Below, one piece after another: positions 61,746-64,000 of a stretch of 64,000 nucleotides of DNA. Origin of the DNA: Oscillospiraceae bacterium (GTDB lineage: Bacteria > Bacillota > Clostridia > Oscillospirales > Ruminococcaceae). Every line of letters starts with the position of its first letter. The first letter of the stretch is position 1. The stretch is from assembly GCA_017432285.1 (NCBI GenBank), contig JAFRJM010000010.1:174922-238921 (forward strand). Reading direction: 5' to 3'. A program made the translations under genes and the position numbers. The notes beneath the pieces are model-generated. The model was not told the origin of the DNA, did not search any database, and saw only the letters and a program-made list of their open reading frames with translations.

Positions 61746-63428
61746 TTACCAGATTGTATTTAAACTGTATTTCCCTGCCAAGATCTCATCCAAGCTTTCT
61801 ATGCTAAGCTTCTCTTTATCCGGATAGAAAGAAAAACTCATGCTTATCTCCTCATTAAGGAAGATCTCTGCGGATCTCCTGTCGATGAACAGACGTGCTT
61901 TGATCGGTCCTTCTTTTATAAATTCATAACGCTTGTCTTCCTTTTTGTTTATGTCTCCGAACATCATCCACGTGGGCAGATCGCTGCCTACTTCGAGAAC
62001 AACCGTCTTCTCTTCTGAAAGATAACGTAGTCCTCGGTCTCCGAACAACAAAGACCAGTCTTTTCCGTCCGGGAGCTCAAATATATACTCTGCTGGTGCT
62101 TCCAGAGATATGTCGTTTTTTAGGACAAATGCTTCAGGATCCCCGTTACGCAGACCTTTAAGTTCAGGTATAGGTTCTCTGTATAAACGGTATCCCTTCT
62201 CGGTCTTATGCAATTTCAAAGTACACATCAGCGACATGCACTGAGACCACCCTTTTCCATGCTCCGGCCAGTCTGGAGAATAATTCCATTTCCGCCCGTT
62301 ATCAGCCATCCACGCAAGATGTCTCCGCTCCTTCAGGTCCGGAGGATTATTGAATGTCTGGCCAGCGTAAATAGCTGCACCATAGTCCAGATACAGGTTT
62401 TTCGAACCGGGGAATGCATGGAATTTGTAATCCTTGAATTCACCTACTGAGTATTTCCCGCAGCCTCCATATAGGACCCAGAGCACCTCGCCTGTTTCCT
62501 CCGCTTCAAGCGGAAACAGATCCGGACATTCAAACAGATCCGCCTCTCTGGATACCAGCTCCCATTTTTTGAGGTCATGAGAAATATAAAAACTTACACA
62601 GTCTTTCCCTTCGTACGTCTCATAAACAAGGATACAAAGAGTGTTGCTGTCCACCTGAACGATCTTCGGGTCTCTCCATTCTTCGCCTTCAGGCACAGAA
62701 ATTATAGGGCTCCATGGAAAATAATGGTACGTTCTGCCCCCATCACGGCTGTAGAGGAGATGCTGCCCTTCATTTACAACCGGAGGTCTGCCATGAAACT
62801 GGACAGACTGCAGAGCGGTATACGCAGCAATAATGGTATTCTCACCAAATCCAGACATGTTGTATTTATCCAGAACCGCGCTGCCTGATGCGACATGGCA
62901 TCTGGTTGAATAAGGCATTATTGCATCCGGGTATTCTTTATAATGCACGCCGTCTTGTGATACTGCCCTTCCCCAGCTCACATTCGCACATCCGTGCTGC
63001 GGGCCGAATGGGTTGTGCTGGAAGTGAATGTTGTATCCTTCATCTGTACATAACAGCCCATTTGGGTCATTCATCCACCCTCTCCTAGGCGAGAAATGGA
63101 TCTGCTGACGGTCAGGTTCATGGTAAAGGTCAGGATACAGTCCAGGTTCATTTTCCATATCGTTCCCCTGAATTATACCGTCAAGTATAGTTTCCGAATC
63201 GGATTCAACGCATTTCAATGTGATCACATCAGAACTGAAGTTGCCCAGATACATAGCGACGTAAAAATCCGGTTTCTCTCCCTTGGCAGTATCTACAAGA
63301 CCGATATAGAACTCCCTGTCCATTTCAGACCCGTCCCATACCTGAACGAAATGAAATGTCTCCGGCTCTCTGTCACTGACAGGAAGATGTAAAAAAGACA
63401 TATCCTTATGAAAGATTCTCTCTGCCAT
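61746..63428 (-). CDS. GH32 beta-fructosidase (sucrose/fructan hydrolase-like)
   Basis: 560 residues from the ATG at 63428 (AGGG and AAGGA upstream; 23 codons of in-frame extension lack a good start). An N-terminal beta-sandwich (about 1-100) precedes the five-bladed propeller: nucleophile Asp in WMNDPNGL, then FQHNPFG, WGRAVSQD, EWRDPKIV (RDP) and ECPDLF (acid/base). A C-terminal beta domain follows. No signal peptide, so it works on imported sucrose, sucrose-6-phosphate or fructo-oligosaccharides. No transporter or regulator of this pathway is in the window. Confidence 0.9.
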   Translation of the reverse strand: MAERIFHKDMSFLHLPVSDREPETFHFVQVWDGSEMDREFYIGLVDTAKGEKPDFYVAMYLGNFSSDVITLKCVESDSETILDGIIQGNDMENEPGLYPDLYHEPDRQQIHFSPRRGWMNDPNGLLCTDEGYNIHFQHNPFGPQHGCANVSWGRAVSQDGVHYKEYPDAIMPYSTRCHVASGSAVLDKYNMSGFGENTIIAAYTALQSVQFHGRPPVVNEGQHLLYSRDGGRTYHYFPWSPIISVPEGEEWRDPKIVQVDSNTLCILVYETYEGKDCVSFYISHDLKKWELVSREADLFECPDLFPLEAEETGEVLWVLYGGCGKYSVGEFKDYKFHAFPGSKNLYLDYGAAIYAGQTFNNPPDLKERRHLAWMADNGRKWNYSPDWPEHGKGWSQCMSLMCTLKLHKTEKGYRLYREPIPELKGLRNGDPEAFVLKNDISLEAPAEYIFELPDGKDWSLLFGDRGLRYLSEEKTVVLEVGSDLPTWMMFGDINKKEDKRYEFIKEGPIKARLFIDRRSAEIFLNEEISMSFSFYPDKEKLSIESLDEILAGKYSLNTIW

Positions 63429-63526
63429 AATACCCTGATTCCTTTCGATCAACATGTCACTGCAAGAGACTTTTCTCCTGCAGGTCTGCAAATTCATTTT
63501 AACACAACTACTTTGTTTACGCTTTA

Positions 63527-63566
63527 AGCGAGAACGCCCGTGTTTTCAAACATGGGATGAATCGCT
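63527..63566 (+). mobile_element. IS605-type element end hairpin
   Basis: Hairpin CCCGTGTTT / AAACATGGG (63537-63545, 63548-63556), with outer AGCGA / TCGCT (63527-63531, 63562-63566) and GGGATGAATCGC, as in end hairpins and guide-RNA tails of IS200/IS605 elements. There is no tnpB gene directly upstream, so it is most likely the left-end hairpin of the downstream element, or a solo end left by another copy. Confidence 0.55.
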
Positions 63567-63586
63567 CTTTTTGAACTACAAGTTCA

Positions 63587-63615
63587 TTGCTTTTGTTTCT
63601 TTGGTTGTGTATAAT
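63587..63615 (+). promoter_or_regulatory. Strong promoter of a short RNA before tnpB
   Basis: TTGCTT (63587-63592), a 17-bp spacer and a perfect TATAAT (63610-63615), with TG at 63607-63608. Transcription would begin near 63622. Confidence 0.65.
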
Positions 63616-63621
63616 AATATC

Positions 63622-63714
63622 AACGAAAGATGATGTCGGCGGTATATACCGCAAGTGAATAGGAAATCTAATAACTTCACCTATATGCTCATCTTCGGAT
63701 GAGCTTTTTGTTTT
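63622..63714 (+). ncRNA. Predicted ~90-nt terminated RNA upstream of tnpB-like gene
   Basis: From the promoter's start point to a terminator. Contains a palindrome GCGGTATATACCGC (63639-63652), two alternative five-base pairings (GTGAA/TTCAC, 63655-63659 with 63676-63680; ATAGG/CCTAT, 63659-63663 with 63680-63684) that cannot form together, then the UUCG-capped terminator stem GCTCATC/GATGAGC (63687-63704) with TTTTT. The region has no reading frame. IS605-linked conserved RNA motifs have been described upstream of orfB genes; whether this is one must be tested. Confidence 0.5.
63687..63712 (+). terminator. UUCG-loop terminator ahead of the tnpB-like gene
   Basis: Stem GCTCATC / GATGAGC capped with TTCG, followed by TTTTTG. 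It ends the upstream RNA 18 bases before the tnpB-like start, so expression of that gene would need read-through. Confidence 0.8.
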
Positions 63715-63730
63715 GTTGGGAAAAGATATC

Positions 63731-64000
63731 ATGGACAGACTTGCCAAAAATCAAAAGATCAAAGAGACAGGTAAAGCGACAAGAGAACGCCGTAAGGATA
63801 TGCTCTGCCGTGCTTTTGAAGTGAAAGTAGACTTCTCCAGAATTTCCAAGTCTCAGAGGAATGACGTCAACACTCTGTTCCGTGAAGCCAAATGGTTTAG
63901 AAATGCTTATCTCGCAGATAATGATCTCAGCGATAAAAGCAAAACTGTAAAAGTCAAGGTAAAGGATATCTTCGAAGAAAGAGAGCTTACCCTGCTCGGA
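63731..64000 (+). CDS. TnpB-like RNA-guided nuclease of an IS605-type element (partial)
   Basis: 90 codons, open at the window edge. Start MDRLAKNQKIKETGKATRERRK and FEVKVDFSR...LFREAKWFRNAYL match the N-terminal part of OrfB/TnpB proteins common in clostridial IS605 elements. The catalytic RuvC and zinc-finger parts lie beyond the window. Family knowledge: TnpB uses a transposon-encoded guide RNA to cut DNA. The ribosome binding site is poor (GGGAAAAG). Confidence 0.7.
   Translation, partial: MDRLAKNQKIKETGKATRERRKDMLCRAFEVKVDFSRISKSQRNDVNTLFREAKWFRNAYLADNDLSDKSKTVKVKVKDIFEERELTLLG

Noticed and set aside
63655-63684. H-type pseudoknot in the RNA before tnpB (GTGA/TCAC with ATAG/CTAT)
   Set aside because: Both crossing loops would have zero bases, which is not sterically reasonable; reported instead as two alternative stems.
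1-64000. CRISPR arrays, tRNA/rRNA genes, prophage or plasmid origin
   Set aside because: No regularly spaced repeats, cloverleaf-like or ribosomal sequence, phage structural genes or replication genes were recognised on either strand.

Overview
The window looks like the chromosome of an anaerobic low-GC Gram-positive bacterium (Bacillota, probably Clostridia or Erysipelotrichia). This rests on strong AGGAGG-type ribosome binding sites, several ECF-type vitamin/nucleoside transporters, oxygen-sensitive glycyl-radical and ferredoxin-type enzymes, CsoR copper control, an OmpR-type two-component pair and IS605-type DNA. No tRNA, rRNA, CRISPR array or prophage is visible. Genus-level assignment is not possible from the sequence alone.

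Layout. 1-4.9 kb: the end of sfsA, a GH3 beta-glucosidase, a small coiled-coil membrane protein and a beta-CASP RNA nuclease. 4.9-8.2 kb (minus): an MFS/OPA-type transporter and a large GT-C-like membrane protein. 8.2-17.8 kb: a surface-glycan cluster with an RffA/WecE-type sugar aminotransferase, WbqC, a split transketolase, a GT4 glycosyltransferase and a Wzx-type flippase. It is followed by a GtrB/DPM-type GT2 on the opposite strand and a tightly coupled ATP-grasp / phosphoesterase / CYTH operon. 17.9-24 kb: PrsW protease, an esterase, an anchored protein, an Hsp70-like ATPase with a membrane partner, and a CDF metal exporter. 24-30.1 kb (minus): ECF S component, GlmM, AIM24 and an acyltransferase / acyl-CoA ligase / acyltransferase lipid module. 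30.3-34.8 kb: two tandem hypB genes, a multidomain FeS/FAD oxidoreductase and hypA, with no hydrogenase nearby. 34.9-37.9 kb (minus): csoR and a copper ATPase fused in frame to a CopZ-like chaperone. 38-41.2 kb: response regulator, a 39-residue membrane peptide, sensor kinase and lipoprotein. 41.2-45.3 kb (minus): PepD, an ECF S component, a membrane protein and a condensation-type acyltransferase. 45.4-48.7 kb: GtrA, a 5'-nucleotidase-like enzyme and a lipid-type GT4. 48.7-50.4 kb (minus): a LexA-like autocleaving repressor heading an operon of a zinc-ribbon protein and three paralogous ~90-residue proteins. 50.5-61.7 kb: an MFS transporter and a nucleoside salvage block (EcfT, S, two EcfA and two nucleoside phosphorylases on minus; deoC-deoR on plus) around a divergent promoter region with E. 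coli DeoR-like operators. A glycyl-radical enzyme and its activase follow. 61.7-63.4 kb: GH32 beta-fructosidase. 63.5-64 kb: the left end of an IS605-type element, with a promoter, a short terminated RNA and the start of a TnpB-like gene that runs off the window.

How the genes work together. Nucleosides are probably imported by the ECF module, split by the two phosphorylases, and deoxyribose-5-phosphate is cleaved by DeoC under DeoR control. The surface-glycan block supplies an amino-deoxysugar, glycosyltransferases and a flippase. Copper is sensed by CsoR and pumped out by CopA. The candidates for undescribed biology are the LexA-like operon with three paralogues, the TnpB-linked terminated RNA, the CopA-CopZ fusion that keeps a ribosome binding site in front of the chaperone part, the Hsp70-like/membrane protein pair, the ATP-grasp/phosphoesterase/CYTH operon and the glycyl-radical enzyme with a divergent radical loop.
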